A stretch of DNA of 64,000 nucleotides from Benincasa hispida (lineage: Eukaryota; Streptophyta; Magnoliopsida; Cucurbitales; Cucurbitaceae): NCBI RefSeq assembly GCF_009727055.1, contig NC_052359.1, positions 10,191,264-10,255,263 on the forward strand, read 5' to 3'. Below the pieces are notes generated by a model. The model saw nothing but the letters and a program-made list of their open reading frames with translations. It made no database searches and was not told the origin of the DNA. How positions within the stretch are numbered: the first letter of the stretch is position 1; every line of letters begins with the position of its first letter. Both the position numbers and the translations under genes were made by a program. Positions 53,956 through 64,000 of this stretch are shown here, one piece after another.

Positions 53956-56166
53956 TATAACGGCCCGACCCCCTAGGACCTAGGTAAGGCCGTTACTAAA
54001 ATAAATGCATGCAAAGAATTTAAAACGATGCTCAGTTATTTGAAATAAATGCTAATTAAAAATAAGAGAAGTTCAAAAGACATTTAATAAATGCCATTGT
54101 TAAAAACAATAGTCGGGTACCCATAAATCATAAAGGTTAATAAGTGCATATGAAAAACAATTCTTAATAATAAGTCTCAAACATCAAAACTAAATATTAA
54201 GGGAAACGTGAAAGGAACTCTAAATCTCATGATGCGGAAGCATAAAAACTAATCCCAGTAGCTCGATCACGAATTCCGCTGCGCCATCGCCAGTGCATCT
54301 CTACCCTTACCTGAAACATCAACATAAGAAAGAATGAGTATGAAATACTCAGTAAGTAACCCCACCACTGGGGTCAGGCTAGGTATCTATGTCCTCTAGA
54401 TACCCACATATGGCACATAAATACATGTAACATATAAGAGACTAAGTCCTATCCTATTGTAGTTAAGTATGCCCACAAAACTGGTGAATCCCGAAGGAAA
54501 CACAAAACTGGTGAATCCCGAAGGAAACATAAAACTGGTGAATCCCGAAGGAAACACAAACTGGTGAATCCCGAAGGAAACACAAAACTGGTGAATCCCG
54601 AAGGAAACACAAACTGGTGAATCCCGAAGGAAACACAAACTAGTGAATCCTGAAGGAAACACAAACTGGTGAACATCTAACTAATCAATAAGGATATTCA
54701 CACAGTCCTAACGTGCTAAAATTCAACATGGTATGGTTCTAAAGCATACATAAAAATCCTTAATACCATGGCTGTATCACATACCCATAATTCTTAACAA
54801 CATATTATACATCGTCCATGTATAACTTATATCATAAAGCCACAACATACAAGTATGCCTCAACGCCAGCAGATTACACATCGACATATGAAAATACATA
54901 CTATCACATACTAACGATCAAGCACTCAGGTGTGCATGTAAATAAACAGAATTTGTGCCAGAACATACTTTGATTTAAGTCATACTATCAATCAACATGC
55001 TAACATTTACCATAACATACACTTATCCTGCTAGCATACAACTAGAGTCTGGCCCGTGGGCAGTTCCAGTGATAAGATTACTTACCTTGAAATCAAATTC
55101 TGATTTTTAATCCAAGCTAATGATCTCCAACCAAAAACCCCTGAACTAAGTCCTCTAATACAGAACATAACACAAATTTTAAATTCTCGGAACCAAGATC
55201 CATACATACAAATTAATTTTTTTTTTCTTTTCGGGATAACCAATGAACTTACCCAACGAAACTTGATCAATAGCCACTCCAAAATCTCCTTCTAAAAAGG
55301 TCTAATTCCAACGAACGACAACTTAAAACCTTCAAAACATGAATTAAATGATTATTAAATCCAATAATCAATGGGTGTAAAAAATCCTTCAAGAAATCCA
55401 TCTCATAACATTGACCTTACCTAAATCCAAGATCTGTTCAAAACCAAGAGTCGATGGCAGAAACTGGAGTTGAATGGCGGCCCCGATACAGAAACTCGAG
55501 CAGCCCGCTGGACAGATCTATGGTGGCGGACCAGCGGCGCGTAGGGCTGGGCGGAGGAGTGGCACGCGACTATGAACGGCGGCTCCTCTGATTCAGGCTC
55601 GAAGCAAGCGGCAGTGACTCGGACGGACAGATCCTTTTCGGCTGGACGAGATCTGTGCGACTTCAAACGGCTCTTCGGCTGGGCGAGATCGGTGTGACTC
55701 CGAACGGACGGACAGATGAGGGTAGGGGGAGTCACACGAGCGGTCTGTGGGGCTGACGAAGTTGGGTGACTGAGGCGGCGACGGAGCAATGGAGGTCGGG
55801 GAGTGAGGGAGAGCCGCGTGAAGGAGATTGGGGGGGGGGGGGGCTTTTTATTTTTTTAAAAAAAAACTCATAATAATAATAATAAAGGGAAAATAGTATA
55901 TTTTTAATTAAATCCTTTCCTTAACCCACTTTATACTATTTAATCCCTTTCCTTTTTTCAAAAAAATAATTAATTCCTGCCATAACTTTTTAAATTGCAT
56001 TTGAAAATTGAAAAGTTTGTGAATAAATTCTATGACAACACTTAAATTCTTGCATTCATACTTTAAATTCAGAATTCCAAACATGCCCTTCAACTAAGGA
56101 TAAATACTGAAAAGGGAAAAAGTTTTACATTAATAATAAATAAATAAAAAGGTATAGGGTGTTACA
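53956..56166 (-). mobile_element. Solo LTR of a Ty3/gypsy element
   Basis: 2211 bp. In sense it starts TGTAACACCCTATACC at 56166 and ends GGCCGTTATA (TA for CA) at 53956. Flanks ACAAG and GAAAG match at three of five bases, so the duplication is uncertain, but the copia leader appears to resume directly after it. It contains a 26-27 bp minisatellite, a G/C-rich block (55.44-55.82 kb), a G14 run at 55830-55843 and the ATGAGTATGAAATACTCAGTAAG phrase seen, reversed, in the LTR at 32557-36702. Its reading frames are not genes. Confidence 0.8.
54477..54675 (-). repeat. 26-27 bp minisatellite, eight units
   Basis: CTGGTG starts at 54481, 54508, 54535, 54561, 54588, 54614, (CTAGTG) 54640 and 54666, spaced 26 or 27 bp. 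Unit: ACTGGTGAATCCCGAAGG plus AAACACAA. The last units carry substitutions. Confidence 0.93.
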
Positions 56167-57129
56167 GAAAGCATGCGACAATTAGTGAAAGACTCTGATA
56201 AAGAGTTTAATGGATGATGAATAAAAGTTGTTCAACTATCCAAGGTAAAAGTTACTCTTGGGCAAACCTAAAAAGTCACTTAGTTAAAATTCTTAGTCAT
56301 GTTTTTTCTGAGTAAACTAAACCCTAGGTTATAAAATACTCGGTGGGAGGAAGAGATGTATCTGATATGTCGATAATTCTACTCACGTTTCTCCTTGAAT
56401 GTTCACGCAGTGAGATTCATGCTTGGCCTTGTGGTGCCTTAGGAGCATCTCCCTTCGAATGGTGTTTGCATGAGTCAATATCAAGGTGAATAGAGAGAGT
56501 GTTTATAGTAAGTGGGTGAAGCGTGTGTGTCAACACGTCCTATGGTCTCTGTCATTGATTCACACTGTGAGATCATTCTATACTCCCTCGTGGTGCCCTT
56601 GGAGCGTCCCCCTTCAGATGGGTTTTGTGCAGTTGGTCAAGATCAAAGTGAACTCCAGAAATGGATAGGGTCTCTTTAGATTTTGCCCCAATTGGGTTTT
56701 TTCCTTCGAATTGGCTACTTGGGGCGGCTTTCTAGGGCCTAAAATGGCGGGTCACACTTACAAGAAATTGTTAAGCAAGTTCTGCTAAGGAAGAAATTAG
56801 AAAATTCTTTATAATGCATTTGATTTTTCTTAATGATTTCTTGACCAAATCAATGATGGCTAGTCGTTATAGGAACAAGAGTTGTTCTGGTATTAATGAC
56901 TTGTTGAGAATTTCTCAATTCAGATGAAGGATAACTGACCTCCTTTCGACGCCTTTTGTCTTAAACCTTTAAAGCGTCCTTGCGAAACTAGATGTCACAC
57001 GGGGTTCATGTTAGTTTTGCTAAATCTTATTGGATGTTGTATGTTTTTTCAATGGGTATTTGCTTAAGACCTAACGTAGGTCAATGTGTTTTTGTTTTCA
57101 GCAACATGTTTGTATTTCCATTTAATGCC
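56167..57129 (+). mobile_element. Copia leader, last part
   Basis: Long untranslated leader before gag, with two diverged copies of a phrase about 150-190 bp apart (TTGTGGTGCCTTAGGAGCAT and CGTGGTGCCCTTGGAGCGTC). No intact frame. Confidence 0.55.
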
Positions 57130-57480
57130 TCTTTTTTTACCAAATATATACAGTGGAAAGAGCCTCGTAAAACGTATTTTATGGTAAATGACCTTGAATT
57201 TGTCATGGTCGAGGAATGTCCTCAAGTCCCAACTCTTGATGCACCATGAACTGTTCACAATGCATATGAAGTGTGGATGAAGGCTAATTCATTGGCCCGA
57301 CTTCACATTTTGGCTAGCATACTTGATGTTTTGGCCAAAAAGGTTTAAAACATTGTCATTGCACGTGAGATCATAGACTCGTTGCAATATTTTTTTGAAC
57401 GTCAGTTCTTACTTTACGAGCACGACGGGATGGATGACAAAGCTAGTAGTGTCAGTTTCTAAGTTAAACTCCAGGAAGAG
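57130..57480 (+). pseudogene. Ty1/copia gag remnant
   Basis: Broken frames reading QWKEPRKTYFMVNDLEFVMV, then AYEVWMKANSLARLHILASI, then DVLAKK and REIIDSLQYFFERQ. These match the N-terminal half of plant copia gag (UBN2/DUF4219 type). Stops interrupt it, for example at 57247. The C-terminal half, including the zinc knuckle, is deleted. Confidence 0.75.
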
Positions 57481-57569
57481 AAAACAAATGTTGCTGACTC
57501 TATTACAGTTCATAAAAGAGAAGTGTTCTCTGAAATGGAACTTGGAGCTTATTTAGGTTGATACTGATC

Positions 57570-59990
57570 CCACTACTTTCTAAAGAGGAAGATGTCTAAA
57601 GACAGTAAATGTGATTTATTGGTCTTGGAGACGTGTTTGGTAGAGAATGATGATTCTACCTGGATCCTTGATTCAGGTTCAGTTCCTCTTACCAAAGATT
57701 TAGTTCCTGACAGACGTTGCCAAAGAGAGAGATGACTCATCGAGTTGGCACTAGTGAGGTTGTTTCAGTTATTGCTATAGGCAAGCTGAATTAATATTTA
57801 GACAAGAAACATTATCTGTTACAGGATAATATTTTCGTAGTTCCTTATATTAAAAGAAAATTAATCTCGGTTTCTTGTCCCATTGAACAAGGTTATACCG
57901 TCTTCTTTTCTAAGAATAAAGTGTTTATTTTCAAGAATAGGATGGAGATTGGTTTTGGTTCAATGGAAAGTAACTTATGTGTACTAAGGCCTTTAGTCAT
58001 AAAAGCCTTGTTTAACACTGAAATGTTCCGTACGACAATAACAACTAAAAGACCAAAGGTTTCTCCTAAGGAAAACGCCCATCTTTGGCATCTAAGGTTA
58101 GGTCACATCAACCTCAATAGGATTGAGCAGTTGGTGAAAAGTGGACTTCTAAAGAGTTTAGAAGAAAAATCCTTGTGATTGTGTGAATCATGCCTCGAAG
58201 GCAAGATGACCAAACGAGGTGGGCATGAATATTACAGAGCTAAGAAAGCCTTGGAGCTTGTACATTCTGACCTCTGTGGTTCGATGAGTATTGGGGCTCG
58301 AGGTGGGCATGAATATTTCATCTCTTTCATAGATGATTATTCAAGGTACGGGTATCTCTACCTAATGCAACGTAAGTCTGAAGCCCTTGATAAATTCAAG
58401 GAATATAAGGTTGAAGTTGAAAACTTGTTAGGTAAGCAGATAAAAGCACTACGATCTGATCGTGGTGGAGAGTATATAGACCTCCAATTCCAGAACTGTA
58501 TGATAGAACATGGGATGCGTCCCAACTCTCGGCCCCAGGTACACCTTAGCAGAATGGTGTATTAGAAAGGAAAAATAGAACCTTGTTGGACATGGTTCAA
58601 TCTATGATGAATTATACTCATCTTCCAGAGTCGTTTTAGGGTTTTGTAGTGGAGGTTGCATGCTACATTCTTAACAACGTTCCCTCAAAAAGTGTTTCTG
58701 AAATACCTTTTGAGCCGTGGAGCGGCCGTAAAGGTAGTTTACGCCACTTCCGGATTTGGGGGGTGTCCAGCACATGTGCTTGTGACTAACCCGAAAAAGT
58801 TGGAACCGCGTTCGAAAGTTTGCCTCTTTGTAGGCTACCCCAGGGAAACGAAGGGTGGATACTTCTATGATCCGAGTGAGAACAATGTGTTTTTTTTTCT
58901 ACAAATGCTATCTTCTTGGAAGAAGACCACATCCGGGATCATAACCCACAAAGTAAGCTCATTTTATGTGAGATTGCTAGTGAGACTGAGACTACTGAGG
59001 GTTCAACAAGAGTTGTCGAATAGACTGACAGATCAACAAGAGTTGTTGAGGTCGGTACATCTAGTCAACCAGCTCAAGAGTTGAGACTGCCTTGACGTAG
59101 TGGGAGGGTTATGAACCCACCTGGTCACTACATGGGTTTGACTGAAGCCCAAAATGTCTTTTCTAATGATAAGGTTGAGGATTTATTGTCTTTTAAGAAG
59201 GTAATGGAGGATGTTGACAAAGATGAATGGATTAAAACCATGAACCAAGAAATGGAGTCTATGCACTTCAATAACGTCTGGAAGCTCGTGGATCCGCCTG
59301 ATGGGGTCAGACCCATAGGGTGTAAGTGGATCTATAAGTGAAAGACAGGTGTAGATGGAAATGTGCAAACATTTAAGGCTAGACTCGTGGCAAAGGGTTA
59401 TACCCAGGTTGAAGGAGTGGATTATGAGGAAACTTTCTCACCTGTTGTCATGCTTAAGTCTATCAGGATACTCCTGTCCATAGTCACATTTTATGATTAC
59501 GAGATAGGCAAATAGACGTCAAGACTGCCTTTCTTAATGGTAATCTTGAGGAAATCATCTACATGACTCAACTAGAGGGGTTTGTAGTTCCAGATCAAGA
59601 GCAAAAAGTTTGCAAGCTTAATAGGTCCATTTATGGGATGAAACAAGCATTTAGATCGTGGAACATTGGATTTGATAGTGCGGTCAAGTCGTTTGGCTTT
59701 GATCAGAATGTTGATGAGCCTTGTGTTTACAAGAAGATCATCAACAGCTCAATAGCTTTTTTGGTACTATATGTGGATGATATCCTACTCATTGAGAATG
59801 ATGTAGGGTTTCTAACTAACATTAAAAAGTGGCTAGCTGCCCAGTTCCAAATGAAAAATTTGGGTGAGGTACCGTATGTTCTAAGGATCTAGATCATTCA
59901 GGATCGTAAGAACAAGAGGTTAGCCTTGTCTCAGGCATCGTACATCAATCAAATGTTGATTAGGTACAAGATGTAGTATTCCAAGAGGGG
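57570..59990 (+). pseudogene. Ty1/copia pol remnant: protease, integrase, reverse transcriptase
   Basis: Order as in Ty1/copia. Protease DSTWILDSGS at about 57655, heavily deleted after it. GAG-pre-integrase zinc finger at 58075-58215 (HLWHLRLGH, then CESCLEG). Integrase core at about 58215-58620 with the first Asp in HSDLCG, the second in SDRGGEY and the ERKN block one frame away. Reverse transcriptase at 59200-59890 with [35 protein letters not shown] and the active-site YVDD at 59770-59781. Stops and frameshifts occur throughout, for example a stop at 58176 and a frame change near 58545. RNase H, polypurine tract and 3' LTR are missing; at about 59990 it joins the leader of another, reversed element. 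It cannot encode active enzymes. Confidence 0.88.
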
Positions 59991-60375
59991 TTGATCAGGT
60001 ACATCGTACATCGATCTAGCTTTTCTTCACATCGTGTAATGCTTGGAACTAGACAATCATTAAGCAATTGAACCTTAGCAACGATTTTGAGTAGAAGTTG
60101 AAAAACTAGAACAACAACTCGGTCTCCTTCACTTGTTTCTTCAATTACATCTTAATTTCAACTCTAATGACTACAAATAAATTATAAACTCTTGCTAACA
60201 CATATAAGCTCATGAAACAAGAGCCAATTACAATTTTAATTGAGAATTAAAAAGAACTAAAATGCCAAAACTCAGAAAACCATATCAATGCATCAGTTTC
60301 ATATATCTCATGAAAAACACCCACCACACCAAAATTAAACCGAGTTGAATGCTTATATGATGCTCTGATACCAAT
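59991..60375 (-). mobile_element. Copia family A leader and primer site, reverse
   Basis: Matches 37130-37491: TTTTCTTCACATCGTGTAA, AACGATTTTGAGTAGAAG, and the primer site complement GCTCTGATACCA at 60362-60373. Homologous leader in the same orientation as the copy at 36965. Confidence 0.78.
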
Positions 60376-61579
60376 TGTAAAAGTGTTATAACATGTAGCG
60401 GAAGTAACAAGGATCAATAAGCATTCAAATTCACTAATTTTGGCAGAAACTAAAGTATGCTCATCTAAATAAGAGAGTTTTAGATCATACCTTTGTAGAA
60501 CTCTTCAAGATCTCGATCAATAAGCAGCAGTCTTCTCTAAAGATCACCGTGAAACACCTCAAGATCTTACCTACTATCCTCTTGGAGCTTTAGACCGACT
60601 TGTGGGACTCAAGAACAGCTTGAAGCAATATAAACGCAAGGAGAAGCTCACAACACCACTCACTTTTGAAGAACTCTTCTTCATCCGAAATTTTCTCTCA
60701 AATTTCTGTAGAATGCATGCCTCCAAATCACTCCATTCTTCTTTATTTATTGTAGGGAACATGCAAAGAAGAAATGTGCATGGCTTGCAGTTCATTCTTG
60801 GAGTTAATGAAGAAGAGGAAGTGGTTTTGTGTGAGCATGAAGGAGATGATAATGGAAAACCAAGAAAAACCATTTTGTGCATGTTTTTCCAATTTTTCAA
60901 TTTATCTTAAAATCAAAATTTTGATTTAAAAACAATTTTTATTTTAAACTGAAAAAATTAATTTTATAAAATTAATTTCATAAATTAATTTAAAAGATAT
61001 TAATTAATTTAATATCAAATATCAAATTAATTTTTGCACAAAACCATCTTCATATATTTAAATCATATTTAAATATATATTTTCCTATTCCATTTAATTT
61101 TAATTTGAACGTTTCAAATTAATTTCTCAAGCTACTCTAAAGCTTAACCATTTACGAGCTAGTCGGGAGACCTCGCGGACCTACAGATCATGGGCTCTAA
61201 TGATTCGAGATTAATCGATTAAACTCATTATACCGATCTAACCCCTATTCGTTAACTAATGGAACACTCCACTATAACCCATAGTTAAACTTTCTTCACT
61301 GTAGATATATTATGTCCACTTTATAACCATAAACAGTAAGTCGATTCTTCACAAGTTGTTCGTAATCACAACTGGGTCAAGATAACTGTTTTACCCCTAT
61401 GAATACATTTGGTTTCTTAAGTTCCCATTGACCTTCTAATGAACAATTCTGATTCATAATCCCTCTGAATCAAATCCTCTCTCTATCATGAGAAGGTGGG
61501 AGCTCAATTGTTCAAGATTTGGAATTAGTACTTAAGAGAACAACTTATCTGCTAACCCTAAATCAGGTAGGAGTGAATT
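60376..61579 (-). mobile_element. Copia family A LTR, reverse, truncated
   Basis: Begins TGTAAAAGTGTTATAACATG next to the primer site and carries the family A landmarks (GACCTCGCGGACCTACAGAT, TAATGGAACACTCCACTATA). It stops at GGAGTGAATT where a gypsy LTR begins at 61580. Confidence 0.8.
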
Positions 61580-63228
61580 TGATAACTAGTAGAAATGCCA
61601 GTTATTATAAGCCTTTTATTTAGAATTATGAGGGCTAACAAGTAGAAAATGCGGTGATAATACTTAGGATTTGTGAAAATTTGAGTTTTGCGTCGATTAG
61701 TACTTAAATCCTCACTGACCCCAATATTATGCGTTACTCCGTGCCAAAGTATCTATTTTTGTAACTATCGCAGGGATTAAATGCATGCACTGAAGCTAGG
61801 CGACCGCAAAGACAAACGTATGCACTGAAAGCTGAGCTATCGCATAGAAGAACGCATGCGGTGATCGCATGGAAGTTTTGGTGATCAAACGAATGCGGTA
61901 ATCACTTGGAGAGTGCGGCCACGGAGTGATAACCTTAAATAGAAGGGTGATCGCAAGATGGGTAGAATACGTTGATACTTCAATTGAATTAAGCTCGGAC
62001 ACATATTTTGGGAGTATCAACAAGATAAGATGATATGACATTGCCCATACCACGACAAAGGCAGCAGTGAGACATAATGCAATCATGATTGCTGTCGGCG
62101 TTTGAACTCTATAAATAGCCCTTTGGACCTTCATTTCAAGACATCCGAACTTCTGCCTCAAGGCAGAGGTTTGCGATCACAGATGAGAGCATGAGGAAAT
62201 TTTCTATGAGGATTCTTCATCTCTAAAAACCAGACCGAGTGACGACTGGAGCTTTCGCCGGAGATAGAGCTCGAGAGAGACATCTCCACCATCCCTCCAT
62301 GGCACCACCAACAGCTTTGACATAGAGTCTTTCATTTCTCCTCTAACCTCTATATTGTATTACATCTTAGCTTAAGATATTAAGACATTTTGTAATTAAT
62401 GCATATCTTAATTCCTTCAATGTCGTCTTCTTCATCATCTTTATCTTTATCATCGTTTACCTTCATCGTTTATTTATCAAAGGTGATCGCATACTTAATC
62501 ATGTAGCCTAGAGATAGGACACATGTAGCAACCCACCGAGAGGTGTGTGTTGTGCGAGTATAGTGAGTTAATCCTCTTTGCTTAGTGAAAGGCTGTAGCA
62601 ATACTTGTCGATGGGTTGTTGCAATGCTTGTCTGTAAGTTAATTAGCCGCATCTAACTGCCTGAGAAGGTAAGAGATGAAACGCACTAAAGCAAAGTATG
62701 CATTATTTCTAGAGATAGGCACGGTCTTATGCTCGACGCACCCATGCACTATAGAGATATAGTCATGCGGCTGACCACCGAGAGGTGTGCGATGCGTTAG
62801 TGTGACGAGCTGGGATTACTCGAGTGATTTAAGATAATAAACATTACTATGCATTAATAGTTGTTGTGTATCTACCAATTCTCATCGAAAATCTTACATT
62901 GCTCAATCTATTTAGTTATGAATAGAAGTAGTGTGCAATCCATTAAACTTCTTCTTTTTATTTTTATTCATCGCCTCAAACGCATTGCTTCACAAGCATT
63001 ATTGAGTGACAACTCCCTGTGTTCGACCTCGGATTACCCGAGAAACTTGCGTTCTCGTTATACTTGGCGAGAAAGCAAGAAAACTTGTGATAGGAATGCA
63101 TGGTCATTGCATACTAGATTAACGCATACTTTTCATTCCAACGCATGACCTCCGACGCATGGGTAAAAACGCATAGCTTAAGCCATGTACCACACATGAT
63201 TGCGTGCACCCCCATTCTTCCTCCAACA
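61580..63228 (+). mobile_element. Ty3/gypsy 5' LTR (Tat/Athila-like)
   Basis: Starts TGATAACTAGTAGAAATGCC, like the reverse solo LTR at 45451-47100 read in sense, and ends about 63228 with CCTCCAACA before the primer site. Length about 1649 bp, almost the same as the solo LTR. Contains the phrase TGTTCGACCTCGGATTACCC near 63018 and many ACGCAT/GCATGCG words. Exact 3' end uncertain by some bases. Confidence 0.75.
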
Positions 63229-63252
63229 AGTTTTTGACGTCGTTCCCGAGGA
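63229..63252 (+). mobile_element. Gypsy primer-binding site
   Basis: TTTTTGACGTCGTTCCCGAG at 63232-63251 is a diverged form of the TTTTTGGCGCCGTTGCCGGG site that follows 5' LTRs of plant Tat/Athila elements. Confidence 0.65.
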
Positions 63253-64000
63253 CTTGGCAGCTAATGGTTTGTTAAGTTTTGTGTTTTCGGAGGCACCCTT
63301 TTAGTCTTAGGCGTATTATAGCTTGTGCAACCAAGCTGCAAACAATATTTAAAGTATAGGTGATGTGTCGAAAGTTAATGTTGACCCCGAGATAGAAAGA
63401 TTATCTATCGCATGAGCTAGAAGCAATCTTAAACGCATGGCAACCATCATGCGTCCAACAATTGCTAGAAGCTCCAATGGTCAGGACAACGAGTCTCGAC
63501 CTAAGCAGTTGAGATCAATCTCCTGCATGGAAGACTCCTTGCGGTGGCTTCACTCTAATTTCTCTAGGGACGTCTTCTACTCTATCTTACTTTACTTTCC
63601 TAGTTAACTTTATTTATTTGATTATTGTTATTTTGGATATGTGGCTGCTTGCTTGGTTGTGGTGCGTTTGCTCCTTGTAGGTGCGATAATAACTCTCCTC
63701 GGTGCACAGTTACAATGGAAGAATCCTCCCCATCCTTCAACGCATGGCTTCGATTACATGAAATTCAATGCATTGTCGCATGCATTATTCTACTTAAGGT
63801 TATTTTCTTGTTATCTTTTATGCATTATCCTTTTGAAATTCTCCTTGTCTGATTGTGGTCCTTTGCGATGCATCTATGATGGTTCAAATAATTCACCGCA
63901 TCCACTAATTAGGCATCGCAAGGCGCTCTTTACTTTTAATAGCTTCTTTAAATTTTGAAAGTCTAAGTTTTATTGTGTGCAAACCCTTGCTCAAACATTT
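63253..64000 (+). mobile_element. Start of gypsy internal region, runs off the window
   Basis: Leader sequence with further ACGCAT-type words (TCAACGCATGGCTTCG near 63737, TTAAACGCATGGC near 63430). No gag frame is recognisable yet; short frames here are chance. The element continues beyond the right edge. Confidence 0.55.

Noticed and set aside
54477..54675. CRISPR-like look of regular short repeats
   Set aside because: Units are contiguous, without unique spacers, and lie in a plant LTR.
54396..54676. Two overlapping frames encoding a repeated peptide (GIHQFV-like)
   Set aside because: Translation of the 26-27 bp minisatellite inside a gypsy LTR; units of both 26 and 27 bp would disrupt any selected frame.
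55421..55789. GC-rich reverse frame of 122 codons
   Set aside because: Lies inside the solo gypsy LTR; low-complexity Ser/Arg/Pro content and no domain.
60574..60910. Overlapping frames of about 100 codons on both strands
   Set aside because: They lie within the family A LTR; the same section of sister LTRs (near 34.6 and 52.3 kb) has different, broken frames.

Overview
This is nuclear DNA from a flowering plant. It is AT-rich, its genes are split by many introns, it is full of microsatellites and fold-back elements, and its right half is packed with nested LTR retrotransposons. The subtilases are of the cucumisin/SBT5 type, and the repeat words (fold-backs with a GATAG core, two related copia LTR families) look like those I associate with cucurbit genomes. 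Cucurbitaceae is therefore my best guess, held with moderate confidence; the species cannot be read from the window.

Gene-bearing left part (1-18.7 kb). A single-coding-exon gene for the pre-ribosome factor PNO1 (1036-1710, +) has a ribosome-biogenesis type promoter (site II motifs plus a telo-box). Its 5' leader contains a sequencing-library artefact: a 38-bp Nextera junction flanked by a 96-bp false duplication. Next comes a tail-to-tail pair of intact 11-exon subtilisin-like protease genes (3789-8616, + ; 15551-12219, -). Nine of their eleven exons have identical lengths, and both appear to use a GC-AG first intron. About 3.6 kb of AT-rich sequence with fold-back elements lies between their 3' ends. 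A perfect 8-bp target duplication marks a hAT-type MITE inside intron 4 of the first protease gene. A short gene relic lies near 16.1-16.2 kb, and a 70-residue one-helix membrane protein gene at 18.37-18.59 kb (-).

Middle (18.7-27 kb). No genes are seen. The region holds small non-autonomous elements: a GC-rich one at 20460-20912, a hAT-like one at 24873-25304, and several long fold-backs.

Right part (27-64 kb). This is a graveyard of LTR retrotransposons. Two related Ty1/copia LTR families (A, about 1.8 kb; B, about 2.0 kb) occur as solo, truncated and paired copies in both orientations, with tRNA-Met type primer sites, a reverse-strand RT/RNase H remnant (41.3-42.6 kb) and a forward gag-pol remnant (57.1-59.99 kb). 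Ty3/gypsy LTRs occur at 32.56-36.7 kb, 53.96-56.17 kb, 45.45-47.1 kb and 61.58-63.23 kb; the last starts an element that runs off the right edge. Insertions are at least four layers deep and several are proven by target-site duplications. No working host gene is seen right of 18.7 kb.

I found no gene cluster or defence-like system that would count as a new biological system. The most useful observations are the assembly artefact, the conserved GC-AG intron in the protease pair, the readable insertion history, and the recurring short palindromic words (CGATCG in the copia LTRs and leaders, ACGCAT in one gypsy family).
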